Source of the DNA: Paractinoplanes rishiriensis
Lineage (GTDB): Bacteria > Actinomycetota > Actinomycetes > Mycobacteriales > Micromonosporaceae
Reading direction: 5' to 3'
Assembly: GCF_016862375.1 (NCBI RefSeq)
Contig: NZ_BOMV01000059.1
Location: 186,001-250,000, forward strand
DNA length: 64,000 nt
Notes under the pieces: generated by a model
Told to the model about the DNA's origin: nothing
What the model saw: the letters and a program-made list of their open reading frames with translations, nothing else
Database searches by the model: none
Program-made: the position numbers and the translations under genes
In this document: positions 36,626-44,935 of the stretch, one piece after another
Layout: each line of letters starts with the position of its first letter
Numbering within the stretch: position 1 is the first letter of the stretch

Positions 36626-37458
36626 CAATGGCCCTTCCCCAGCCGGACCGGCACGTTGTCGATCAGCCGGGTGCCACCCACCCGGGCGGCGACCAGCAGC
36701 CGGGCCGGACCGCTCGCCGGCACCGGGCCCAGGTCGGCGCCGGTGAGGGCGAGGTAGTCGACGCGGATGCCGGGCTCGTCCTCGAGGATCTTGGTGGCCG
36801 TGGCCAGCACCGCGTCCGGATCGTCGTGCGCGGCGCCCTCGCGCAGCGCCCGGGACAGGGCCAGCGCGGACGTCCGCTCGGCGGCCGAGAGGTACCGGTT
36901 GCGGCTGGACCGGGCCAGGCCATCGGGTTCCCGTACGGTCGGCACCCCGGCGATCCCGACGCCGAGTTCCAGGTCGAAGACCATCCGGCGGATCAGGGTG
37001 AGCTGCTGGTAGTCCTTCTCGCCGAAGTACGAGACGTCGGCCCGGGTCAACCGGAGCAGCTTCTCGACCACCGTCAGCATGCCGGCGAAGTGGCCGGGCC
37101 GGCTTGCGCCCTCGAGGATCTCGCCGAGCGGTCCGGCGTTCATCGTGATCTGCGGTGGGCCGTCCGGATACATCTCGGCGCGGCTCGGCGCGAACACCAC
37201 CGCCACACCCTCGGCCCGGCACGCCTCCAGGTCGGCCTCCAGCGTCCGCGGATATTTCTCGAAGTCCTCGCCCGGCCCGAACTGCAACGGGTTCACAAAG
37301 ATGGTGACCAGCACGAACGCGGACCGTTCGCGGGCCGCGCGCATCAGCTGCCGGTGCCCCTCGTGCAGCGCACCCATGGTCATCACCACGGCCACCTGGT
37401 CGGGCGCCGCGGCGGTCGCCGCGACCAGTTCGGCCCGGGTGTGGATTACGTCGGTCAC
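36625..37458 (-). CDS. panC: pantoate--beta-alanine ligase
   Basis: A 277-aa ATP-dependent ligase joining pantoate and beta-alanine. Nucleotidyltransferase HIGH-type motif MTMGALHEGH, then FVNPLQFGPGEDFEKYPR, SRPGHFAGMLTVVEKLL, YFGEKDYQQLTLIRRM and the SSRNRYLSAAER KMSKS-like loop. Start GTG at 37458 overlaps the stop of the upstream Rossmann-protein gene by 4 bp. Confidence 0.96.
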   Translation of the reverse strand: MTDVIHTRAELVAATAAAPDQVAVVMTMGALHEGHRQLMRAARERSAFVLVTIFVNPLQFGPGEDFEKYPRTLEADLEACRAEGVAVVFAPSRAEMYPDGPPQITMNAGPLGEILEGASRPGHFAGMLTVVEKLLRLTRADVSYFGEKDYQQLTLIRRMVFDLELGVGIAGVPTVREPDGLARSSRNRYLSAAERTSALALSRALREGAAHDDPDAVLATATKILEDEPGIRVDYLALTGADLGPVPASGPARLLVAARVGGTRLIDNVPVRLGKGH

Positions 37459-38324
37459 AGTGCGCTCCCTACAGCGGCTCGGGCCAGGGCGTCCAGCAGC
37501 GGGGCCGCGTCCTGTGGGCGCAGCCGGCCGGCGGCGATCGCGCGGTCCGCGGTGCGGCGGGCCAGCGCCAGGTAGGCCGCCTGGCTCTCGGCCGGGATCC
37601 GGTCGAGGTGCCGGCCGACCGTGCCGGCGTCGCCCCGGGACACCGGCCCGGTCAGGGCCGCGTCGCCGAGCCGCAGCGCGTTGTCGAGCGCGGCGGTCAG
37701 CAGCGGGCGCAGCACCCGCTCGGGGTCGTCCACGCCGGCCGCGCGCAGCAGGTCGGCGGCCTCGTTCACCAGGGTCACCAGGTGGTTGGCGCCGTGCGCC
37801 AGGCCCGCGTGATAGACGGGCCGGCTGTCCTCGGCCACCCACTCGGGAACGCCGCCCAGGTCGGCCACCAGCCGGGTGGCGAACGCCCGGTCGCGGGCCG
37901 TGACGCCCCAGGCCATGCCGGGCAGGCGGGCCAGGTCGGCCGCGGTGCCGGTGAAGGTCATCGCCGGGTGCAGGGCCATGCCGTTCACGTCGGCGTCGCC
38001 CAGGACGGCCAGCCCGTGCGCGCCCGAGGTGTGCGCCACCACCTGGCCCGGGTGCAGCGCGCCGGTGGCGGCCAGCCCGGCCACCACGCTCGCGAGGGCG
38101 TCGTCCGGCACGGCCAGCAACAGCAGATCGGTGGCCTGCCGGGCGACCTCGTCGGCGGGACGGACGGCGGCATCCGGCAGCAGGAGGGCAGCACGCTCGC
38201 GGGAGGCAGCTGACACCGCGGCGGTCGCCACGACCCGGTGCCCGGCGGCGACCAGGGCGGCACCGAGAACGGCGCCCACCCGGCCCGCGCCGACGACGCC
38301 GACGGTCAGGGGCGGTGCACTCAT
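37455..38324 (-). CDS. Rossmann-fold/DUF2520 protein of the pantothenate operon
   Basis: A 289-aa protein with an N-terminal NAD(P)-binding fold (VGVVGAGRVGAVLGAALVAAGH) and a helical C-terminal DUF2520 domain (VYHAGLAHGANHLVTLVNEA). It resembles F420/NADP oxidoreductases and 6-phosphogluconate dehydrogenase-like folds. It precedes panC in actinobacteria (Rv3603c position) and is often suspected to be a ketopantoate reductase substitute; this is inference. Start ATG at 38324. No panE or panB is in the window. Confidence 0.88.
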   Translation of the reverse strand: MSAPPLTVGVVGAGRVGAVLGAALVAAGHRVVATAAVSAASRERAALLLPDAAVRPADEVARQATDLLLLAVPDDALASVVAGLAATGALHPGQVVAHTSGAHGLAVLGDADVNGMALHPAMTFTGTAADLARLPGMAWGVTARDRAFATRLVADLGGVPEWVAEDSRPVYHAGLAHGANHLVTLVNEAADLLRAAGVDDPERVLRPLLTAALDNALRLGDAALTGPVSRGDAGTVGRHLDRIPAESQAAYLALARRTADRAIAAGRLRPQDAAPLLDALARAAVGSAL

Positions 38325-38431
38325 GTTGTGGATCCAGTCCTCGAGATGGGGTACCGGTCGAGCGCCAGTATGCGTCGACGTAACGCGCTCGTGACAACAA
38401 CCTGTGAACAACCGCACCAACCGGACGGGCC

Positions 38432-38437
38432 TATGGT
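38432..38437 (+). promoter_or_regulatory. -10 element for the leaderless methyltransferase-nuoD mRNA
   Basis: TATGGT followed by 6 bp and the GTG at 38444; no ribosome binding site. Confidence 0.45.
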
Positions 38438-38443
38438 GTCGGA

Positions 38444-39421
38444 GTGACAGGGTGGCGCGCCGCGATGACCACCGGGCTGTACGGCCCGGACGGCTTCTTC
38501 GTCCGCGAGCCCGGCGGTCCGGCCGAGCACTTCCGCACCAGCGTGCACGCGTCGCCGCTGTTCGCCGGGGCGCTGCTGCGGCTGATTGAGCGGTTCGACG
38601 ACGCGCTCGGCCGGCCCACGACGTTCGACCTGGTCGACGTAGGTGCCGGACGCGGCGAACTGTTGACGACGCTGTGCGCGCTGCTGCCGGACGACCTCGC
38701 CGGGCGGGCCCGGCTCACCGGCGTCGAGGTGGCGCCGCGACCGCACCGGCTGGACCCGCGGATCGGCTGGCAACGCGAGCTACCGGACCGGATCGTCGGC
38801 CTGCTGATCGCCACCGAGTGGCTGGACAACGTGCCGCTCGACGTGGCCGACACCGACGACCACGGCCGCCTGCGCCGGGTGCTGGTCGACCCGGCCACCG
38901 GTGCCGAGAAGCTGGGCGGCCTGGTCGACCCGGCCGACCTGTTCTGGTTGCACCGCTGGTGGCCCGGGCCGGGCCGGGCCGAGATCGGCTGGCCGCGGGA
39001 CGCCGCCTGGGCCGACGCGGTGAGCCGGGTCGGCCGCGGCGGCGCGCTCGCGGTCGACTACGGCCACCTGCGCACCGAGCGCCCGGCGTTCGGCACGCTC
39101 ACCGGTTATCGCGGCGGCCGGCAGGTGGTGCCGGTGCCGGACGGCAGTTGCGACGTGACGGCCCACGTGGCGATGGATGCGGTCGCGGCCGCGGCCGGCG
39201 CCCCGTACCGGATGATCCGGCAGCGTGAGGCGCTGAAAGCGCTGGGGGTCGACGGCGCGCGCCCACCGATCGATCTGGCCCGCAGTGATCCGGCCGGCTA
39301 TGTGCGACGGCTGGCCGCGGCCGGGGCAGCCGCCGAACTCACCGAGCCCGCGGGCCTGGGCGGACACTGGTGGCTGCTGCACACGATCGGGATAGACGCA
39401 CGTGGGAGCATGCTCTGGTGA
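38444..39421 (+). CDS. MidA/NDUFAF7-like SAM-dependent methyltransferase
   Basis: A 325-aa class I methyltransferase of the MidA type. The N-terminal GPDGFFVRE and HFRTSVHASPLFAGALLRL blocks match the family, SAM motif I is LVDVGAGRGELL, and LLIATEWLDNVPLDV replaces the usual NEFFDALP-like segment. In mitochondria the family member NDUFAF7 dimethylates an arginine of NDUFS2, the NuoD homologue of complex I. Here the gene overlaps an orphan nuoD by 4 bp (GTGA), so that nuoD product is its obvious candidate substrate. Start GTG at 38444 has the leaderless spacing. Confidence 0.85.
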   Translation: MTGWRAAMTTGLYGPDGFFVREPGGPAEHFRTSVHASPLFAGALLRLIERFDDALGRPTTFDLVDVGAGRGELLTTLCALLPDDLAGRARLTGVEVAPRPHRLDPRIGWQRELPDRIVGLLIATEWLDNVPLDVADTDDHGRLRRVLVDPATGAEKLGGLVDPADLFWLHRWWPGPGRAEIGWPRDAAWADAVSRVGRGGALAVDYGHLRTERPAFGTLTGYRGGRQVVPVPDGSCDVTAHVAMDAVAAAAGAPYRMIRQREALKALGVDGARPPIDLARSDPAGYVRRLAAAGAAAELTEPAGLGGHWWLLHTIGIDARGSMLW

Positions 39422-40563
39422 CCGACGCTCTCCGAGAGATGACCGTAGGGACCGGTGCCGGCCTGGACACCGCCGACATGGTGCTGAACATCGGTCCCCA
39501 GCACCCGTCCACGCACGGCGTGCTGCGGCTCAAGCTGACGCTGGACGGCGAGCGGGTGGTCGCGTGCGAGCCCATCGTCGGGTATATGCACCGGGGCGCC
39601 GAGAAGCTTTTCGAGGTACGCGACTACCGGCAGATCATCATGCTGGCCAACCGGCACGACTGGCTGTCCGCGTTCGCCAACGAACTGGGCGTCGCGCTGG
39701 CCGTCGAGCGCCTCATGGGCATCGAGGTGCCCGAGCGGGCCACCTGGCTGCGCACCGCGCTGGCCGAGCTGAACCGGGTGCTCAACCACCTGATGTTCCT
39801 CGGCTCGTACCCGCTGGAGATCGGCGCGATCACGCCGATGTTCTACGCGTTCCGCGAGCGCGAAACCCTCCAGGCGGTGCTTGAGGAGGCCACCGGCGGC
39901 CGGATGCACTACATGTTCAACCGGGTCGGCGGCATCAAGGAGGAGGTGCCCGCCGGCTGGACGAAGCGCGCCCGGCAGGCGATCCAGACGGTCCGCCGCC
40001 GCCTGCCCGACCTGGACAAGGTCATCCGGCACAACGACATCTTCCTGGCCCGCACGGTCGGCGTCGGGGTGCTGAGCGCCGCCCAGGCCGCGGCCTACGG
40101 CGCGTCCGGTCCGGTGGCGCGGGCCAGCGGACTCGACATCGACCTGCGGCGGGACGAGCCCTACCTGGCGTACGACCAACTGGACGTCCCGGTGATCACC
40201 AAGACCGCCGGCGACTGCCACTCGAGGTTCGAGGTCCTGCTCGACCAGGTGTATGTCTCCCTCGACCTGGCCGACGAGTGCCTGGACCGGGTGGACCGCA
40301 TCGGCGGCCCGGTCAACGTGCGGCTGCCCAAGGTGGTCAAGGCGCCCGAGGGTCACACGTACGCCTGGACCGAGAACCCGCTCGGCATCAACGGCTACTA
40401 CCTGGTGTCCCGGGGCGAGAAGACCCCGTGGCGGCTCAAGCTGCGCACGGCCTCCTACGCGAACGTGCAGGCCCTGGCCACGCTGATGCCCGGCTGCCTG
40501 GTGCCGGACCTGATCGCGATCCTGGGCTCGATGTTCTTCGTGGTCGGCGACATCGACAAGTAG
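39418..40563 (+). CDS. orphan NuoD-like subunit (49-kDa family), divergent
   Basis: A 381-aa protein of the NuoD/NDUFS2 family, alone without other nuo genes. Conserved: NIGPQHPSTHGVLRL with the quinone-site His33 (bovine His59), GYMHRGAEKLFE with Arg59 (bovine Arg85, the NDUFAF7 target), the C-terminal VPDLIAILGSMFFVVGDIDK. Divergent: the quinone-ligand Tyr (bovine Tyr108) is Trp82 in NRHDWLS, and the usual LIHHFK segment is missing, with PLGINGYYLVSRG in place of the KGEFGVYLVSDG block. It is therefore shorter than canonical subunits. It may serve a partial or alternative complex; function unknown. Confidence 0.85.
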   Translation: MTDALREMTVGTGAGLDTADMVLNIGPQHPSTHGVLRLKLTLDGERVVACEPIVGYMHRGAEKLFEVRDYRQIIMLANRHDWLSAFANELGVALAVERLMGIEVPERATWLRTALAELNRVLNHLMFLGSYPLEIGAITPMFYAFRERETLQAVLEEATGGRMHYMFNRVGGIKEEVPAGWTKRARQAIQTVRRRLPDLDKVIRHNDIFLARTVGVGVLSAAQAAAYGASGPVARASGLDIDLRRDEPYLAYDQLDVPVITKTAGDCHSRFEVLLDQVYVSLDLADECLDRVDRIGGPVNVRLPKVVKAPEGHTYAWTENPLGINGYYLVSRGEKTPWRLKLRTASYANVQALATLMPGCLVPDLIAILGSMFFVVGDIDK

Positions 40564-40579
40564 CGTTCAGCGCCTTGTT

Positions 40580-42271
40580 TCAGCGCCGCCGGGTGGGGCC
40601 GTAGCCCTGGACGTAGCGCTCATCCGACCAGCCCCCGCCGCCGTAGGACGAGAAGTCCTCCATGGTGCCGATGTTGGTGTCGTTGGCCGACGGCCGGTGC
40701 CGGCGCGCCTTGTAGTTGGGGTCGCCCGAGGAGTGCACCTCGGCGGCGTCATAGCCGCCGTCGAGGCCGTAGGAGTCGGCTTGCTGGTCGTAGTAGCCGC
40801 CGCCGGCCTGGCCGTAGTCGCCCGCGGATCCGTATTCCCCGGAGCTGTAGCCGTCCGCGACGTAGCCGTTGCCACCGGCACCCGCCGCGCCGTAGCTGTT
40901 CCCACCGCCGCCCGCGCTCGCCGCACCGTAGCTGTTCGCGCTGGCCGCGTCGTAGGCGTTTCCGTTCGCCGAACCATAGGCGTGGCCGTAACCATTGCCG
41001 CTCGCCGCGCCGTAGCCGTTGGCCGAGCCATAACCGAGGCCATCCGCCGGGCCGTAACCGTTGTCCGCCGGGTGGTAGTCGACGCCCGCGGCGGTGTAGC
41101 CACCACTCACCGCGGAGGACCCGTAGGTACCGCCCCGCACCGATCCGTGGGCTCCCGGCGTGCTTCCGTTCACGGTGGCGTAGCCGTCGCTGGCACCGAA
41201 GTCGCTGTCGAGCGATTCCGGATGGCCGTACTGGGCACCGGGACGCACCGAGGCCGCCGCACGCGCGGGCGTGGGAACCGACGCCGAGCCCCGCTGCGGC
41301 GGAACGGAGGCCGAAGCCGCCGCCACCCGCCCGGTGGTCGAGCCACCGGGCTCCCGGCCACCGGTGGACCTGCCCGGGGCGCGGTCCCCGGTCGCCATCC
41401 CGGGCTCACGGTCGCCCACCGGCCGGCCAGGTGGGCGGTTGCCGGTCGACAAGCCGGGTTCGCGGCGGTCTGCCTCCCGGTCGCCGGTTGGTCGGCCCGG
41501 TGCGCGGGCGCCGGTCGACCGGCCGGGCGCGCGATCGCCGGTCACCATGCCCGGCTCGCGGTGCGGACCCACGGCGGCGGGTGGGCGGACCGCGGCCGCC
41601 GCCACCGCCGCGGGCACGCTGGCGCGGCCGCCGTTCGGGCTGGGCGGCGCAGACGGCCGGCGCACGCCGGCCGGGCCGGAGTGCTGGCCGGAGTGCGAGC
41701 CGGGATGCGAGCCAGGATGCGGGCCGGGGTGCGGGCCGGAATGCGAGCCAGGATGCGGGCCGGGGTGCGGGCCGGAATGCGAGCCAGGATGCGGGCCGGA
41801 ATGCGGGCCGGGATGCTGGCCGGCGAACGGATCACCGGAAGGCTCGTCGTGGAAGAACCCGGACGGCTCGTCGTCGGCGAAGAAGCCGGAGGCGGGCTGG
41901 GAGCGCGAGGGACCGGCGGGCTGGGAGCGCGACGGGGCCGCGGGCTGGGAGCGCGGCGGCGGCGCGGCCGGCTCGGGCCGGGCGCCGGCGCCGGCGAATT
42001 CGGCTCTCAGTTCGGAGCGCAGGGCGGCGACCTCGTCGGCGACGCGGTCTTCGACGTCCATGCGGCTCAGGACCGGGTCGCTGCGGATCAGGACCGATGC
42101 GCCGATCAGGACGACGCTGACGGCTATCAGCAGGACCGCGAAGCGCACCGAGCCGGAGCTCTGGCCGAGCAGCACAATGACCGCGGCCAGCGGGGCCAGC
42201 ACGACGCCCGCCCAGGTGAGGCCGCGGAGCAGGCGTGAGCTGTGTCCAGCCTCGGGATCCCGGTCCGGCAT
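40580..42271 (-). CDS. membrane protein with a very long low-complexity tail
   Basis: A 563-aa protein. Two membrane helices lie near the N-terminus (WAGVVLAPLAAVIVLLG and FAVLLIAVSVVLIGASVLI). A short coiled-coil-like stretch follows (VADEVAALRSELRAEF). The remaining 440 residues are disordered: His/Pro/Gly/Ser repeats (GPHPGSHSGPH), Arg/Gly/Thr repeats (TGDRAPGRSTGAR), then Gly/Tyr/Asn/Ser-rich sequence (NGYGAASGNGYGHAYG). The end (IGTMEDFSSYGGGGWSDERY) looks conserved. Start ATG at 42271, 8 bp from a TAGTAT. Possibly a condensate-forming or wall-associated scaffold (inference). Confidence 0.78.
   Translation of the reverse strand: MPDRDPEAGHSSRLLRGLTWAGVVLAPLAAVIVLLGQSSGSVRFAVLLIAVSVVLIGASVLIRSDPVLSRMDVEDRVADEVAALRSELRAEFAGAGARPEPAAPPPRSQPAAPSRSQPAGPSRSQPASGFFADDEPSGFFHDEPSGDPFAGQHPGPHSGPHPGSHSGPHPGPHPGSHSGPHPGPHPGSHPGSHSGQHSGPAGVRRPSAPPSPNGGRASVPAAVAAAAVRPPAAVGPHREPGMVTGDRAPGRSTGARAPGRPTGDREADRREPGLSTGNRPPGRPVGDREPGMATGDRAPGRSTGGREPGGSTTGRVAAASASVPPQRGSASVPTPARAAASVRPGAQYGHPESLDSDFGASDGYATVNGSTPGAHGSVRGGTYGSSAVSGGYTAAGVDYHPADNGYGPADGLGYGSANGYGAASGNGYGHAYGSANGNAYDAASANSYGAASAGGGGNSYGAAGAGGNGYVADGYSSGEYGSAGDYGQAGGGYYDQQADSYGLDGGYDAAEVHSSGDPNYKARRHRPSANDTNIGTMEDFSSYGGGGWSDERYVQGYGPTRRR
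41690..41820. repeat. coding tandem repeat, 36-bp unit of 12-bp subunits
   Basis: Near-exact 36-bp units at 41708-41743 and 41744-41779 and a partial third, each made of 12-bp subunits that code for GPHP/GSHS on the minus strand. Slippage-prone and likely variable in length between strains. Confidence 0.8.
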
Positions 42272-42279
42272 GGGCGCCG

Positions 42280-42285
42280 ATACTA
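42280..42285 (-). promoter_or_regulatory. -10 element upstream of the low-complexity membrane protein gene
   Basis: TAGTAT on the minus strand, 8 bp before the ATG at 42271, giving a near-leaderless transcript. Confidence 0.4.
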
Positions 42286-42364
42286 CCGAGACTGGGCCAG
42301 GGGCGAAACGGTCAAGCGCCGGGCGACGTGACAAAACCGGCCCGGCGCTCGACCGTCGCCCGGG

Positions 42365-43363
42365 TCAGCTGCTGGCCAGTGCCGGATCGGAGCTGAACAC
42401 CAGGCCGACGCTGACCGTGCCCTGCTTGATCGCGGTCAGCGTGAGCGGGCCGCCGGTGTCCAGGCTGCTGAACTTGCCGGCCTGGAACCCGTACGTGTCG
42501 ACCAGGCCCTGCTGGCACTTCGGACGCTGCGGGCACTCGGCCGGGCCGCCCAGCACGGTCGCCGCACCGGAGCACTTGGCGGCCAGGTCGGACAGCGTCT
42601 TGAGGCCGTTCTTGTCGGCGAAGGCCGTGGTGACCGCGAACGCGTTCTGGTCCTGTGCCTGCGAGGGCTCGCCGACAACCAGACCAACCTTGTCCGTGTA
42701 CGTCTTGAGGTTGGTCATCGTGGTGGCCAGGTCGGGCGAGGACGGGTCCTTGAAGCCCTTGCCGTCGACCTTGCCGGCCAGGAACGTGGCGAAGGTCGCC
42801 GCGTACTCCGGGACGACGTCGATGTCGCCCTTCTCCAGCGCGGGCTCGTACAGCTCACGGTTGCCGATCTTTTGCACCTTGACCGTGTAGCCAGCCGCGG
42901 TCGCCGCGACGCCGTAGAGCTCGGCCAGCGTGGCACTCTCCGGGAAGTCGGCGGTGCCGATGGTCAGCTCACCGCCGGCGCCCTTGGTGATGCCGGCGGT
43001 CAGGTTGCTGGCCGTGGCGAACTCCTGAGCGGCCTGCTTGGACGACTTGCGGTCGACCGAGACCGCCTTGTTGAGGTCGATCAGCTTGGCGGTGTCGAGG
43101 GCCGCGGAGGCCTTGTCGAGCGCGGCGATCAGCTCCGGCGAGGAGGACTTCTTGTTGAGCGCGGGCAGGACGTTGTCGGTGTTCTGAAGTTTCTTGTCGT
43201 CCTCGAGGACGACCAGGGTCTCGCCCGCGGCCGGTGCGCAGCCGGCACCCGCCGCGGCGGACGGCGGCGCCTCGGTGCCGGACGAGCCGGCCTCACCGCA
43301 GCCGGCCAGGGAAACGACGGCCGCCGCAGCGGTGGCGACCATCACAACAAATTGTCGACGCAT
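42365..43363 (-). CDS. osmoprotectant/choline-type ABC substrate-binding lipoprotein, circularly permuted
   Basis: A 332-aa lipoprotein (lipobox SLAGC) of the OpuBC/ProX family. Segment order is unusual: the block that normally ends the family (LVVLEDDKKLQNTDNVLPAL ... LIDLNKAVSVDRKS ... AAQEFATASNL) comes first. The block that normally begins it (LTIGTADFPESATLAELYG ... KGDIDVVPEYAATFATFL) follows, and the protein ends at VGLVFSSDPAL, just where the first block would normally continue. This is a circular permutation. It is last in an operon with two permeases. AAGG lies 7 bp before the ATG. Ligand class (glycine betaine, choline or similar) is by family only. Confidence 0.87.
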   Translation of the reverse strand: MRRQFVVMVATAAAAVVSLAGCGEAGSSGTEAPPSAAAGAGCAPAAGETLVVLEDDKKLQNTDNVLPALNKKSSSPELIAALDKASAALDTAKLIDLNKAVSVDRKSSKQAAQEFATASNLTAGITKGAGGELTIGTADFPESATLAELYGVAATAAGYTVKVQKIGNRELYEPALEKGDIDVVPEYAATFATFLAGKVDGKGFKDPSSPDLATTMTNLKTYTDKVGLVVGEPSQAQDQNAFAVTTAFADKNGLKTLSDLAAKCSGAATVLGGPAECPQRPKCQQGLVDTYGFQAGKFSSLDTGGPLTLTAIKQGTVSVGLVFSSDPALASS

Positions 43364-43383
43364 ACTGCCGCCTTCTGTGTCCC

Positions 43384-43406
43384 GGTGCGACCGGGGTGGT
43401 CGCACC
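43384..43406 (-). repeat. hairpin between permease and binding-protein genes
   Basis: GGTGCGACC (43384-43392) and GGTCGCACC (43398-43406) form a perfect 9-bp stem with a 5-nt loop in the 140-bp gap before the binding-protein gene. It may act as an RNA-processing or stability element that sets the binding protein to permease ratio (inference). Confidence 0.5.
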
Positions 43407-43503
43407 GCGTGTCCGGACGGGCAGCCAGGAAGCGTTGCCCGTTGGGTCTCCAGCCAGGTCTACCCGGTGGGTATGACAACTTCGGAGGAACGATGCGAGT
43501 CCG

Positions 43504-44217
43504 TTACCCGGCCGGCGCCGCGGCGGTCGGCCGGCGGCTCCGCACGGAGCGCAGTGGACGGGGCGTGACCAGGCGTTGTACCCCGGCCAGCAGGCCCTCG
43601 ACGATCAGTGCGAGGAGGACCACAAAGATCCCGCCCGCGACGATCTGACCGCCGCCGACGCTGATGCCGAGCCCGAACCCGGCGCTGATGATCTCGCCGA
43701 GCCCGCCGCCGTCCACGAAGGTGGCCAGGGTTGCGGTCGCCACCACCTGGACGGTCGCGGTCCGCAGGCCGGCCGCCAGGTAGGGCACCGCCAGCGGCAG
43801 TTCCACCCGGGTCAGCAGTTGCCGGCCGGACAGACCCATGCCCTTGGCCGCGTCCCGCACCTCCGGGTCGACCGCCCGCAAGCCGGTGTACGCGTTCGCC
43901 AGCAGTGGCGGCACCGCGAAGACCGCGAGCGCCACCACCACCGGCGGTTTGCCGAAGCCGAGCGGGGTGAGCGGCAGGATGGTGAGCAGCGCCAGCGTGG
44001 GCAGCGCCAGCGTGACGTTGGCCAGGGTCACCACGGCGGCCCCGCCCCGGCCGCGATGCCCCAGCCAGATGCCGATCGGCCAGCCGACCAGGCAGGCCAG
44101 CAGGACCGCCCAGAAACTGATCACCAGGTGCTCGGTGAGCCGGTCCACCAGGCCGCCGGGGTTGGTCCAGTTGAGCGGGTCGTTGAGCCAGAGCACGGCT
44201 TCGTTGAAGTAGTTCAC
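43504..44217 (-). CDS. osmoprotectant-type ABC transporter permease 2
   Basis: A 237-aa inner membrane permease with about five to six helices and the binding-protein-dependent permease loop (EVRDAAKGMGLSGRQLLTRVELPLAVPYLAAGL). The N-terminal WTNPGGLVDRLTEHLVIS is typical of OpuCB/OpuCD. Start GTG at 44217 overlaps the stop of permease 1. It would pair with permease 1 as a heterodimer. Confidence 0.92.
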   Translation of the reverse strand: MNYFNEAVLWLNDPLNWTNPGGLVDRLTEHLVISFWAVLLACLVGWPIGIWLGHRGRGGAAVVTLANVTLALPTLALLTILPLTPLGFGKPPVVVALAVFAVPPLLANAYTGLRAVDPEVRDAAKGMGLSGRQLLTRVELPLAVPYLAAGLRTATVQVVATATLATFVDGGGLGEIISAGFGLGISVGGGQIVAGGIFVVLLALIVEGLLAGVQRLVTPRPLRSVRSRRPTAAAPAG

Positions 44218-44933
44218 GCCGCCCGCCCCCGGCTCCACGGCGTCAGCAGCCGGCCCAGCCCGGCCAGCAGCAGGTCGAGCACCAGCGCCAGCACCAGGCA
44301 GAGGATCGTCCCGGTGAGGATCTCGGCCTTGTAGAAGTTGTTGCGGAAACCGCCGAGGATCAGGTCGCCGAGGCCGCCCTTGCCGATCAGCGCACCGACG
44401 GTGACCAGGGCCACGGTCGAGACGGTAGCCAGCCGCAGGCCGGTCAGGATGCCGGGCAGGGCCAGCGGCAGTTCGACCCGCAGCAACCGGCCCAGCCGGC
44501 CGTAGCCCATCCCGGTGGCTGCGTCGCGTACCTCGTCAGGCACTTGAATTAGGCCCGTCAACGCATTGCGCACCAGGACCAGCAGCGCATAGAGCACCAG
44601 GGCGATGAGCACCGCCGTGTCCGTGGTGGTGCCCACCAGGGGGGCCAGCAGGGCGAGCAGTGCCAGCGACGGAATCGTGTAGAGCACGCCGGAGAGTGCG
44701 AGGATGGGGCCGGTCAACGGCCTGACCCAGTACGCGAGGACGGCGAGCGGAACGGCGACGACGAGTGCGAGGATGACCGCCCGGGCGGTGAGACTCGCGT
44801 GGAACTCGACGGCGCTGCGCAAGGTTTCCGCGTTGTTCTGCACGTAGTGCCAGGAGAACCACGGATTTCCCGGCCCGTCGGAGGCGGGTGCGGCCAGCGG
44901 CACGGCCGCCAGGCCACCCAACAGGAAGGACAT
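44214..44933 (-). CDS. osmoprotectant-type ABC transporter permease 1
   Basis: A 239-aa permease with five to six helices, EAA-type loop EVRDAATGMGYGRLGRLLRVELPLALPG, and GALIGKGGLGDLILGGF. Its ATG lies only 2 bp from the start of the divergent ATPase gene, so its promoter must lie inside the ATPase gene. TAGCGT is 6 bp upstream of the ATG (leaderless spacing), and no ribosome binding site is seen. Confidence 0.92.
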   Translation of the reverse strand: MSFLLGGLAAVPLAAPASDGPGNPWFSWHYVQNNAETLRSAVEFHASLTARAVILALVVAVPLAVLAYWVRPLTGPILALSGVLYTIPSLALLALLAPLVGTTTDTAVLIALVLYALLVLVRNALTGLIQVPDEVRDAATGMGYGRLGRLLRVELPLALPGILTGLRLATVSTVALVTVGALIGKGGLGDLILGGFRNNFYKAEILTGTILCLVLALVLDLLLAGLGRLLTPWSRGRAA

Positions 44934-44935
44934 AC

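Noticed and set aside
39418..40563. Part of a complete respiratory complex I operon
   Set aside because: No nuoA-C or nuoE-N genes flank it, and quinone-site and HHFK residues are altered.
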